Source: Planctomycetota bacterium (lineage in GTDB: Bacteria > Planctomycetota > UBA1135 > UBA2386). Taken from it: a stretch of DNA of 64,000 nt. The notes beneath the pieces are model-generated. The model ran no database searches and was not told the origin of the DNA. It worked only from the letters and a program-made list of their open reading frames with translations. Where the stretch lies: NCBI GenBank assembly GCA_028281765.1, contig JANQJF010000113.1, forward strand, positions 1 to 64,000. The letters run 5' to 3'. Position numbers and translations under genes: made by a program. Shown one piece after another: positions 34,830 to 42,246 of this stretch. Positions within the stretch are counted from its first letter, which is position 1. Each line of letters opens with the position of its first letter.

Positions 34830-35054
34830 ATGCGCGTCTCGATCGAATACTGCGTTCAGTGAAACTACGAACCCCAAGCCTCCGGTCTGGAGGCGGCGAT
34901 TCGCAGTGAGTTCCCCGATGCCAATGTCGAGCTGATCCGCGGCGGGAAGGGCAACTTCATCGTGATCGCGGATGGTGCCGAGCTCTGGCACAAGCGGCAG
35001 ATGGGGGACGAGTTCCCGGAGCCGGGGGCGATCTTGGCGAAGCTTCGGGGCTAG
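34830..35054 (+). CDS. selW: SelW/Rdx-family selenoprotein with in-frame UGA (CxxU)
   Basis: 74 codons plus a TAG stop when TGA at 34860-34862 is read as selenocysteine. The protein starts MRVSIEYCVQ, then U11, then NYEPQASGLEAAI. Cys8-Val-Gln-Sec11 matches the C-x-x-U redox motif of SelW (family wording YCxxUxY). Downstream comes the family signature 'VELIRGGKGNFIVIADGAEL' and 'FPEPGAILAKL'. GGAG lies 7 bases before the ATG. A hairpin with GGUCU loop follows the UGA. The gene would otherwise be a meaningless 10-codon ORF. Thioredoxin-like thiol/selenol oxidoreductase, cytoplasmic. Its stop overlaps the GTG of the next gene (TAGTG), implying co-transcription. Confidence 0.9.
34878..34894 (+). 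promoter_or_regulatory. bacterial SECIS hairpin of selW
   Basis: GCCTCC-GGTCT-GGAGGC: perfect 6-bp stem with 5-base loop GGUCU in the mRNA. The loop begins 21 bases after the UGA, in the window used by bacterial SECIS elements. GGUCU is also the apical loop of the classic E. coli fdhF SECIS recognised by SelB. The hairpin lies inside the coding sequence, as is normal in bacteria. Confidence 0.85.
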
Positions 35055-36487
35055 TGCCCGACGCGATCCGCCGGGACAATGGCGCGATCGACCGGACGAA
35101 GTCACAGCGACGCCGGTTGATCGCGGCCCTGGTCGTGATCATCGCGGCGGTCTCGGTGCTCCTCTACGAGGGGCCGGCCGCCGCTCCTGACGAGGTGGGC
35201 GGTGTCGACCGCTCCGGCGGAGCCTCGATCGAAGCCGTGACGGGCCGGGTCGGCATCGAAGACGCGCCGGAGACCGTTCTGCCCACGGACGCGTCGCCGA
35301 GCGAGGACGACGCGGATAGTCGCGCCGAGGTCGAGCACCGCGTCTTCGTGCGTCGCGCCGACGACAAGTCGCCGCTCCCCGGCGCCGCCGTCGAGTTCGT
35401 CGACCGGGACGGTGAGGTTCTCGAGACGCGGCATGCGGACGGGCGTGGCCATGTGGACCTGCCGAAACGCGCCTTCGCCGGGCTCGTCGTATATCGCGAA
35501 GGCTTCGGCATCGTCGGTGGGGGACCGAGCGACCTCACGGTGGATCTCCCCCCGATGCCCTCGATGCGCGTGCACCTGCTCGCGCCGAGCTGGTTTCTCG
35601 AAGACTTCGACGCGACGGTGTCGATCGAGCACTACACGACGGGCACGCGCGTGTCCGAATGGGAGGCCGCGTGCTGCGATCGCCTCGAGTGGCTGTCGAC
35701 CGAGCGCGTGGAAGCGCTCGCCGTCGCGTTGCCCAATCCCGTGCGTAGCGCCGGCGTCGTCAAGTGTCGCGGCGTGCACCGCCACAGCGGCGTCGAGTTG
35801 GACCTCGGCGAAGCGAGGTTCGGCGCCGGCGCGGACGCGGTCACGATCGACATGCAGCGACGCATCGGCAAGAACCGCGACTGGGTCGGCGTGCGGCTGC
35901 ACTTGCCCATCACGGTTCGGGGTCGGGCCGAGGCGCGGCTGCTCGCGGCTTCGGGGAAGGGTGGTCACCTGCGTGGTTCGGTCACGGCGGACCAGCCGAC
36001 GGTCGACATCGCCGCGGTCGGCTCGAGTGCGACACAAGGCGTGCTGCTGTCCGTGCGTGTCGGCGACGCGACCGCCGAGGTCTATGCCGACGAGCTATTG
36101 ATCGATCTCGAACCCAACCAGTACGTCGACCTCGCGCCGTGGCAGGGCCGCGGCATGGTCGACGTCGAGCTCGTCGGCGTGTCCCACGAGCATGCGAAGG
36201 ATGCGCAGGTCCAAGTGCGCCGCGTGCACGAAGACGAGCGCGTCTACGGCGCGGTCGCGCACAGCCGCGAGCGCCTCGGACCCCGCCACTGGCGGATCGG
36301 GTGTCTCATGCCCGGCGCGATCTCGCTGCGGGTCGACGGGCTGGGGAAGCGCTATCGCGTCGAGTCACACCAGCTCGAGGTGCGCGAGAACTGGAGCGGC
36401 ACGGTGCGACTCGAAGCGACGGCCGTCGAGGTCGACGAGGCAGAGGAGTCGCGCCGGGAGTGGGGGCCGCGACGATCACTCCGGTAG
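35054..36487 (+). CDS. membrane-anchored protein with carboxypeptidase-regulatory-like beta domains
   Basis: 477 residues from a GTG overlapping the selW stop. One N-terminal membrane segment (LIAALVVIIAAVSVLLYEG) is followed by an acidic linker and beta-sandwich segments of the carboxypeptidase-regulatory/CnaB kind: 'SPLPGAAVEFVDRDGEVLET', 'HVDLPKRAFAGLVVYREGFG', later 'SLRVDGLGKRYRVESHQLEV'. The tail of the fused sigma factor at 6299 is built in the same style. Probably a type II membrane protein with its bulk outside; function unknown. It ends inside the last codons of the convergent selenoprotein gene (12-base overlap). Confidence 0.7.
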   Translation: MPDAIRRDNGAIDRTKSQRRRLIAALVVIIAAVSVLLYEGPAAAPDEVGGVDRSGGASIEAVTGRVGIEDAPETVLPTDASPSEDDADSRAEVEHRVFVRRADDKSPLPGAAVEFVDRDGEVLETRHADGRGHVDLPKRAFAGLVVYREGFGIVGGGPSDLTVDLPPMPSMRVHLLAPSWFLEDFDATVSIEHYTTGTRVSEWEAACCDRLEWLSTERVEALAVALPNPVRSAGVVKCRGVHRHSGVELDLGEARFGAGADAVTIDMQRRIGKNRDWVGVRLHLPITVRGRAEARLLAASGKGGHLRGSVTADQPTVDIAAVGSSATQGVLLSVRVGDATAEVYADELLIDLEPNQYVDLAPWQGRGMVDVELVGVSHEHAKDAQVQVRRVHEDERVYGAVAHSRERLGPRHWRIGCLMPGAISLRVDGLGKRYRVESHQLEVRENWSGTVRLEATAVEVDEAEESRREWGPRRSLR

Positions 36488-37732
36488 TCGATACCGGATC
36501 GTGCGCTCCTTGCCGCGCCGCACGAAGCGGATGCGGACCTCGTCGCCGGCCTTCTTCGTCAGCCGGATCCACGCGTGGAAGTGCTCGATGTCGTCGAAGT
36601 CGGTCTTGTCGTCGATCGCGAGGACGATGTCGCCCTGGCGTAGCCCGGCCTTCGCGGCGGCGCGCCCGCGGTGGGAACGTGCTCCCCACGTCACCATGTA
36701 GCCGATCCGGAATGCGAACGCGTCGAAGTCGAGGTCGAGCTTGCGCTTCTCGGCTTTGCTGAGCACGGGTCCGCCGAATCCCGGCGCGGGGCTCAGGCCC
36801 CACTTGAACGCGCGCCACGCGTACCGCCGCGGCGTTTCGCGACGCCAGCCGTCGGCCAGTTCGAGCGTGGTCGTTTCGACTTCACGACCGCGTCGGTAGC
36901 GCACCTCGATCTCCGTCGCATCGCGCGGCGTGTAGTGCAGCACCCACTGCAGGTCCGTGATCGTGCGCGTGCGGTGTGCGCCGAATCGCTCGATCCGATC
37001 GCCGGAGCGGAGGCCGGCGTTGGCCGCCGGGCTGCCCTTCTCGACCGTTGCGATCCGTTCCTGGTCGTCGACGAACATCGTCAGTCCGACCCGTACGGGG
37101 TCGGGCCAGATCCAGATGTCCTCCTTGTCGAACGCGCCGCGCGCGACCAGGTTCTGTGTCTGGTAGTCGTGGACCGTGTGGCAATGCACGCAGCCGACCT
37201 TGCCTTGCCGCATGCGTTTCGCGAACTGCGGGATGTCCTGAATCGTCGACGGCACGTGCCGCGTCGCCGGCTTGGGTGACTTCGCGTAGGTCGTATGTTC
37301 TTCGACGGTGTCTTCGAGTAGACGGATCAGCGACTTCATCGAGATCCAGCCGAGCGGGTCGTCCGCGGGTCGGCCGCCGTAGCGGTGGTAGACCGTGCCG
37401 TCCGGATGCATGAGCAGCATCGCGAACGTGAGGTCGTAGTCGAAGTGGTAGCGCTTCAGGTCGACGTCGAGCATGTTCGTCACGCGAACACAGACGTACG
37501 GAGCGGCCGCGCGAACGAGAGTGGCAGGGGGACGCCCCAACTGGGCGTCGAACGACTGGCAGTCGCTTCAACGCTCTCAACGGAACACGATCAGCAGCGG
37601 CTTGTCGCTTTCGGCCGCGCGTGTCCTGGCGACGTCGAGATCGGTGAGCCAGCCGATCTCACGGTCCTGCTGAGCGGCGAGCGGCGCCGCCGCGAGGAGC
37701 GCGGCGAACGTGACGGAAGTGGCGGTTCCCAT
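36476..37732 (-). CDS. exported thioredoxin-like/PDZ selenoprotein with two in-frame UGAs (UxxUxxC)
   Basis: 418 residues from the ATG at 37732 if TGA codons at 37577-37579 and 37568-37570 are selenocysteine. Signal peptide MGTATSVTFAALLAAAPLAA. Thioredoxin-like part: 'DVARTRAAESDKPLLIVFR', then U52-E-R-U55-S-D-C58, then QSFDAQLG. The two Sec and Cys58 replace a C-x-x-C-x-x-C motif that I recall in planctomycete relatives. The frame stays open to the natural stop. Then a haem-c-like CVHCH (Cys181, Cys184, His185), PDZ about 219-299 ('VEKGSPAANAGLRSGDRIER') and a second PDZ about 339-418 ('AKAGLRQGDIVLAIDDK'). Automated callers would start it at a TTG at 37540 and lose the active site. Probably a periplasmic redox or folding factor. 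Confidence 0.82.
37531..37549 (-). promoter_or_regulatory. candidate bacterial SECIS of the Trx/PDZ selenoprotein
   Basis: On the mRNA: GACGCCC-AGUUG-GGGCGUC, a perfect 7-bp stem with a 5-base loop whose second base is G. The loop starts 25 bases after the second UGA and 34 bases after the first, so one element could serve both. A second, smaller fold (CGACU-GCC-AGUCG) lies directly behind the second UGA. Confidence 0.65.
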
Positions 37733-37744
37733 GGCCGCCGATTC

Positions 37745-37917
37745 TAGCCCGGACTATGCACGAGGCGCCGTAGCGAGGTCGGCGAGGTTGCCGTGCCATG
37801 GGCGCGAGCGGGGCGGTGCCGACGGAGGCTTGTTGGTGGACAAGCCGAGTAAGGCACGTGGCTATGGCATGGTGACATCGCCGACCGCAGTAGGTGCTTC
37901 GTGCATAATCCGGGCTA
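37745..37917. repeat. 173-bp palindromic, MITE-like repeat, copy 1
   Basis: Ends in inverted repeats TAGCCCGGAYTATGCACGA and is an imperfect palindrome through most of its length. The centre is a perfect 7-bp hairpin GGCTTGT-TGGTGG-ACAAGCC. A copy in opposite orientation differing at only a handful of bases lies at 53554-53725. No ORF of note. This copy starts 12 bases upstream of the Trx/PDZ selenoprotein ATG and ends 44 bases before the CAP-protein ATG, so it fills the divergent promoter region and could carry promoters or fold in both transcripts. Confidence 0.85.
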
Positions 37918-37961
37918 GGGATTGCGAGCCGCGGACCGAGGCACCCGCTACTGTTCCGGGC

Positions 37962-40268
37962 ATGGATATCGACTTCGGTTCGTTCGCCCGGCGGGGCGTG
38001 ACTCTCGTCGCCCTGATGCTCGCGAGCGCCCTTCCGGCCCAGCAGGGCGAACGGGACTTCCTCGAGGCGGCCGCCGACAAGCTCGACGGATACGCGAAGG
38101 CCTGCCTCAAGGGTGGCTACCCGCGCCGCGCGAAGCAGGTGTGGCTCGAAGTCATCCACGACTACCTGACCGACCACGCCGCGTCGCGCAAGGCGCTCGG
38201 CTTCCTGCCGGTCGGGTCGTCGTGGGCGCCGGATCCGAAGTTCGAGTATCCGACGGTGGACACGCCGAACGCGTCCACGGCGCGCTCGCTCGAGAAGCGC
38301 TGGGACAAGCTCGCGAAGGAGCTCGGTGCCGGTCACCGCGACCTCGCGCAGCGACTCGACGGCGCGGGTGACTCGGCCGGCGCGCAGACGCACTACGACC
38401 GCGCGCTTCGGTTCTTGCCGTCAGATCCGGCGGCGTCCAAGGCGCGCAAGCTGAAGAACTTCGAAGGCGTGCTCGGCACCGAGGTCGAGCTCGAGATCCT
38501 GCGTCGCTCTCGGCAGATGGCGCGGCTGATCGAGACCGAGACCAAGAAGCCGTATGCGGTCAAGAAGGTCTCGAAGACCCACCCGTGGCTCGACGCCGCA
38601 GGCGTGCCGTACTCGGCCTATGAGTCGAAGAACTTCGCGGTGTGGGGCGACTTCGAAGAGTCGGTGATGACCACCGCGACGCAGTTCGCCGAGCGGGCGC
38701 TCGCGTTCAGCAAGATGATGTTCAAGGGGCACAAGCGCTTCCGCTGGCCGTTCAAGGACCGTGCGAACCTCGCGTTCTTCAAGGGCAAGGTCACGTGGGA
38801 AAAGATCGTTCGCGCGAACGTCGACCAGTTCAGCGACGGCACGGACATCGAGTTCTTGACGCAGAACGCGCGGATCACGCGCGTCGGGAGCGGGCAGAGC
38901 GCGCTGCTCCTCGGCGGTCACCAGGCGCAGGCCGAGGTCGAGGACCTCGCGGTGCGCTACGTCGTCGAACAGTACTCCGCGCTGCAGACGGATGGCTTGA
39001 AGGAAGGCATCGGGCACGCCGTCGTCGGCATGTTCTTCGGCCGCAACCTGACGTTCTCGATTGCGCAGGAGAAGGAGACCCATCGCACGTCGTCGGGTGC
39101 GGAAAAGAAGCGCGAGGAGCGCCTCAAGCTTCCCGACCTGTCCGTGTGGGCCGACCTCGCGGCGGAGTCCGCGTGGGAGCGTTCCGACATCCCGGCGGCG
39201 CAGCTGCCGCTGATCTCCGCCGCGTCGTTCTCGAGTGAGGCTCGGATCAAGGCGTGGTCGTTCTGCGATTACCTGCTGCGCCGTGATCCGCCGATGTTGC
39301 TCGCGCTCGACCGCACGAAGCGGGCCGGCGCGAACAACCAGGGCGCCGTCATGCGGGAGTTCAAGGACGCCGCGGAGATGGAGCTGAAGCTCCTCGAGCA
39401 GGCGTGGCGCGACTTCTGGACCCGCGACACGCCGGTCATGCGCGCGATTCGCTCCGACAAGACGCCGCTCGAGTCGGTCAGCAAGATCGCACCGACGGTG
39501 CTCGACGCGTTCAACGCGGTGCGCGCGAAGTTCGAGAAGCCGTACCGCCTGAAGCCGGTCGGCTGGGTCGCGGAGTATTCCGAGCAGTGCAAGGACCACG
39601 CGACGTATCTCAAGTCGAACGGCTCGGAACGCGGCCCGGACAAGGAGCACACGCAGAGTGCGAAGAAGAGGGGTTTCACGAGCGCCGGCCGCAAGTTCTC
39701 GCGCCAGGCGCTCGTGACGACGAAGGCGAACAAGATCGACGAGGTCGCCGAGCAGTGGATCGACTGGCCGGGCTACCGCGACGCGCTCCTCAACAGCGCG
39801 CTCGAGAACGTCGGCGTCTACGGCGTCGGCAAGATCGCGGTTCTCGACGTGACGCGCGGCATGGTCACGCGCCCGGGCCAGCTGCACTTCCCGGTCGGCA
39901 ACATGCAGGGCGTCGGCACGGAGGTCGTGATCAAGGACCTCGGCAAGGAGTTCGCCGCGCTGCTGAAGAAGAACGGCAAGAAGAAGGGCAAGGTCGTCGG
40001 CTATCCGCTGAGCTACCACTTCTACAACCCGAGCGCGATGCCGAAGCCGGACTCGATCCGGTGCACCGTGATGCGGGGCAAGGAGGAGGTCGAGGGCTTC
40101 CTGCACATCGCGGACGATGCGGGGAATCGACGGGTGAGCGCGCCGGGGCTGGTGGTGTTCTATCCGTTCGAGCCGTTGAAGCGGGGGAATGAGTATCGCG
40201 TGAAGTGGGAGTTCGAGACGGACGAGGGGAAGCCGCACGCGTCGGAGTTCAGCTTCAAGACGCGGTAG
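37962..40268 (+). CDS. large exported CAP/SCP-domain protein (paralogue 1)
   Basis: 768 residues from the ATG at 37962 (signal ending LASALPAQ). N-terminal helical part with 'HAASRKALGFLPVGSSW', a phrase shared with the paralogue at 50102. A middle region (about 320-380) resembles a gluzincin peptidase but lacks an HExxH ('VVEQYSALQTDGLKEGIGHA'). From about residue 542 there is a CAP (cysteine-rich secretory/YkwD) domain: 'CKDHATYLKSNG', 'EHTQSAKKRGFTSAGRKF', 'VGVYGVGKIAVLDV'. C-terminal beta-rich domain ('GNEYRVKWEFETDEGK'). Likely periplasmic or surface; CAP domains often act in adhesion or envelope maintenance, but no specific role is shown. Confidence 0.72.
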   Translation: MDIDFGSFARRGVTLVALMLASALPAQQGERDFLEAAADKLDGYAKACLKGGYPRRAKQVWLEVIHDYLTDHAASRKALGFLPVGSSWAPDPKFEYPTVDTPNASTARSLEKRWDKLAKELGAGHRDLAQRLDGAGDSAGAQTHYDRALRFLPSDPAASKARKLKNFEGVLGTEVELEILRRSRQMARLIETETKKPYAVKKVSKTHPWLDAAGVPYSAYESKNFAVWGDFEESVMTTATQFAERALAFSKMMFKGHKRFRWPFKDRANLAFFKGKVTWEKIVRANVDQFSDGTDIEFLTQNARITRVGSGQSALLLGGHQAQAEVEDLAVRYVVEQYSALQTDGLKEGIGHAVVGMFFGRNLTFSIAQEKETHRTSSGAEKKREERLKLPDLSVWADLAAESAWERSDIPAAQLPLISAASFSSEARIKAWSFCDYLLRRDPPMLLALDRTKRAGANNQGAVMREFKDAAEMELKLLEQAWRDFWTRDTPVMRAIRSDKTPLESVSKIAPTVLDAFNAVRAKFEKPYRLKPVGWVAEYSEQCKDHATYLKSNGSERGPDKEHTQSAKKRGFTSAGRKFSRQALVTTKANKIDEVAEQWIDWPGYRDALLNSALENVGVYGVGKIAVLDVTRGMVTRPGQLHFPVGNMQGVGTEVVIKDLGKEFAALLKKNGKKKGKVVGYPLSYHFYNPSAMPKPDSIRCTVMRGKEEVEGFLHIADDAGNRRVSAPGLVVFYPFEPLKRGNEYRVKWEFETDEGKPHASEFSFKTR

Positions 40269-40274
40269 GGAGAG

Positions 40275-40865
40275 GTGTGGGCGTTGCTGGGCGATCTGTT
40301 CCGGGCGCTGCGGTTGCTGACCGCCGCGTTGGGATGGGTCACGGTGCTGCTGGTCGTGCCGAACTCATGCAACCCGCTGGTCTTTGCGTTCTTGCAGAAG
40401 TACACGGTCCGGAACGCGACCGACGAGCGGCTCCTCGTCTCCCTCATCTCCGAACCCAACGAAGGTGAGAACCGTGAGCAGCGCCGCCGACTTTCTCCGC
40501 TGGCGATGAGTCGCCTACCCGCGATTCCGACGTTCTGGAAGGGGAGATTCCCCCTCAGCCCAGGCCGGGCGCTGATCGTCTATCACTCGAACGATGACTT
40601 CTATCCCTCCGAGATCGTCGTCGAGCGACCGGATGGACAAGTGGTACAGAGGCCTTGGAAGAACATTCGGACCGTGATCGCCGATTTGCGCGGCTGGGAG
40701 CCTGCGACTCCTGAGATGCGTGAGTTGATCGCAGTGGATTGGTGGCGGTTGCCGATCCGGGTCGTGGTCGGTCTTTGGTTTGCGTACGCGATGTTTCGGC
40801 CGGTGGTGGTGTGGTGGCGGGGGTACGGGAAGCGGCGGGAGGAGGCAGGGGATGGCTGTGGGTGA
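40275..40865 (+). CDS. small membrane protein of unknown function
   Basis: 196 residues from a GTG at 40275 with AGGGAGAG just before it, 6 bases after the CAP-protein stop, so probably co-transcribed. Hydrophobic segment near the N-terminus (RLLTAALGWVTVLLVVPN) and one near the C-terminus (IRVVVGLWFAYAMFRPVVVW), with an extra-membrane loop of about 120 residues between ('VRNATDERLLVSLISEPNEG'). No family recognised. It may anchor or assist the CAP protein (inference from coupling). Confidence 0.6.
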   Translation: MWALLGDLFRALRLLTAALGWVTVLLVVPNSCNPLVFAFLQKYTVRNATDERLLVSLISEPNEGENREQRRRLSPLAMSRLPAIPTFWKGRFPLSPGRALIVYHSNDDFYPSEIVVERPDGQVVQRPWKNIRTVIADLRGWEPATPEMRELIAVDWWRLPIRVVVGLWFAYAMFRPVVVWWRGYGKRREEAGDGCG

Positions 40866-40918
40866 TGAGGCACGGGCTACGGGAACGGGAAGCGGGCGCG
40901 CACGGGTCACCATCGCGC

Positions 40919-40937
40919 ATGCGCTTGCGCCTGCGCG
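40919..40937. repeat. 19-bp repeat, inverted partner of 32936-32954
   Basis: ATGCGCTTGCGCCTGCGCG, exact reverse complement of the copy at 32936. It lies in the spacer between the small membrane protein and the SAM riboswitch, which otherwise shows only GC-rich low-complexity sequence. Confidence 0.6.
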
Positions 40938-41008
40938 AGCGTGCCCGCCCTTGCCCGTTGCTCGTGACCCTTGACACGTGCCCCCCCAATCGCCGATAAC
41001 GCTGTCAC

Positions 41009-41110
41009 CTCATCGAGACCGGCCGAGGGACATGGCCCAACGACGCCGGGGCAACCTTCCCATCTGGGAAAGGTGCCAACTCCTGCGGAAGCTCGCTTCC
41101 GAGAGATGAG
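41009..41110 (+). ncRNA. SAM-I (S-box) riboswitch
   Basis: The sequence matches the S-box consensus closely. P1 is closed by CTCATC (41009-41014) and GATGAG (41105-41110). Then come GAGGGACATGGCCC and GACGCCGGGGCAACC in P2/J2/3, GGTGCCAACTCCTGC in P3/P4, and GAGAGATGAG at the 3' end. It binds S-adenosylmethionine and lies 74 bases upstream of the homoserine dehydrogenase-metX-metB operon, so methionine sufficiency should shut the operon off. Confidence 0.93.
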
Positions 41111-41145
41111 CCCAGCGCAATGCGCACGTCAGTGCCGTTCGTCGC

Positions 41146-41172
41146 CGGTCTCGGTGGGAAACACCGAAACCG
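41146..41172 (+). promoter_or_regulatory. candidate riboswitch expression-platform hairpin
   Basis: CGGTCTCGGTG (41146-41156) pairs with CACCGAAACCG (41162-41172) with one mismatch around a GGAAA loop, 12 bases before the ATG at 41185. There is no T-run, so the switch probably acts on translation initiation or through Rho rather than by intrinsic termination (inference). Confidence 0.5.
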
Positions 41173-41184
41173 AAAGCACGAACG

Positions 41185-42246
41185 ATGACACGACACAGAG
41201 ATTCTGCGCCTTCTTCGCGCATTCCATCCACGGAGCGCGCGGCGCCCGAGACCTTCTGCACGTCCGGGACGTCCCCGACCGTCCACCTGATCGGAGTCGG
41301 GCAGGTCGGGCTCGAATTCCTCGATCTGCTGGCCGGCAGCGCGAGCTTTCGGCTGATCGCCGCGACGGATTCGAGCGGCACGATCCTCAAGCGCGACTGG
41401 CTCGACCCGCGCGCGATTGCGCGCCACAAGGGCGGGGGACGGCCGATCCGAGAGCTCGAGGGGAGCGACGGGATCCGCACCGAGGTCGCGGTCGACGTCA
41501 TCGACGCCGACATCGTCGTCGACACGGCGCCGGCCGAACCGCTCGACGTCGCGACGGCCCGCGGGGACGCGGCGCTGCGGCGCGGTGGGCGGCTCGCGCT
41601 CGCGAGCAAGGCGGCGCTCTGCGCGTCGGTCGACCGCTGGCTCGACGCGGAGCGTCCGCCGCGGGTCGGCTGCAACGCCGTTCTTGGCGGCACGGGCGTC
41701 GCGCTGCTGCAGGAGCTCGACGAGCTGCGGGCGCACGGCACGTCGACCGCGCACTGCGCGAACGCGACGACGACTGCAATTGTCGAGATCGTCGAGGCGG
41801 GCGGCTCGATCGAGGACGGGATCGCACACTGCGATCGCGAGGGAATCCTCGAGCCGGACCCCGAGCTGGATCTCGAGGGCAAGGACGCCGCCGTGAAGCT
41901 CGCGCTGATCGCCGGGATCCTGCGCGGCAGTCCCGTCGATCCCGCGAGTGTGGATCGTCCGGACGTTCGTGATCTGGACGAAGCCGAGCTGCGCGCGCGG
42001 GCTTCACGCGGTGCGACCACGCGTTTGGTCGGCCGCGTCGACGCGAACGGCGCGCTGTCCCTGCGGTTCGAGGAGCTGCCGCGCACGTCGCCGCTCGTCG
42101 CGCCGTGGGACCGGGTCGTCTATTCGTACGAACTCGAGAACGGCGACACCCGTCTCCACATCGGCGCGGGCGTCGGCCCGCGTGGGACCGCGGAGGCGCT
42201 GTTCCGCGACGTCGAGGCGCTCGGCGCGATCGGAGGTGCACGATGA
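41185..42246 (+). CDS. hom: homoserine dehydrogenase
   Basis: 353 residues, stand-alone (no aspartokinase or C-terminal ACT domain). After a 30-residue leader that may be partly untranslated comes the NAD(P) motif 'VHLIGVGQVGLEFLDLL'. 'ALASKAALCAS' holds the catalytic-region Lys, and 'VGCNAVLGGTGVALLQELDE' and 'EGKDAAVKLALIAGILRG' (D-x-x-x-K-L, homoserine binding) follow. It reduces aspartate semialdehyde to homoserine, the branch point toward methionine and threonine. It is the first gene behind the SAM-I riboswitch and its stop overlaps the next start (ATGA). Being inside a methionine-controlled operon, it is probably a methionine-dedicated isozyme. Confidence 0.85.
   Translation: MTRHRDSAPSSRIPSTERAAPETFCTSGTSPTVHLIGVGQVGLEFLDLLAGSASFRLIAATDSSGTILKRDWLDPRAIARHKGGGRPIRELEGSDGIRTEVAVDVIDADIVVDTAPAEPLDVATARGDAALRRGGRLALASKAALCASVDRWLDAERPPRVGCNAVLGGTGVALLQELDELRAHGTSTAHCANATTTAIVEIVEAGGSIEDGIAHCDREGILEPDPELDLEGKDAAVKLALIAGILRGSPVDPASVDRPDVRDLDEAELRARASRGATTRLVGRVDANGALSLRFEELPRTSPLVAPWDRVVYSYELENGDTRLHIGAGVGPRGTAEALFRDVEALGAIGGAR

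Noticed and set aside
34860..34862. Reading selW as a 10-codon leader peptide
   Set aside because: The 63 codons after the TGA match the SelW family and end in a TAG overlapping the next start codon, which a leader peptide would not explain.
36476..37540. Start of the Trx/PDZ gene at TTG 37540
   Set aside because: It lies in the loop of the candidate SECIS, leaves no signal peptide and cuts off the thioredoxin-like active site; read-through from 37732 explains the upstream sequence.
37568..37579. Interpretation of the two TGAs as nonsense mutations (pseudogene)
   Set aside because: Both fall exactly on redox-active positions, frame and motifs are intact over 418 residues, and a second independent UGA gene with a textbook SECIS lies nearby.
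37745..37917. Integron attC site or tRNA gene
   Set aside because: Palindromic, but lacks the R/L box core sites (GTTRRRY) and any cloverleaf; ends are transposon-like inverted repeats instead.
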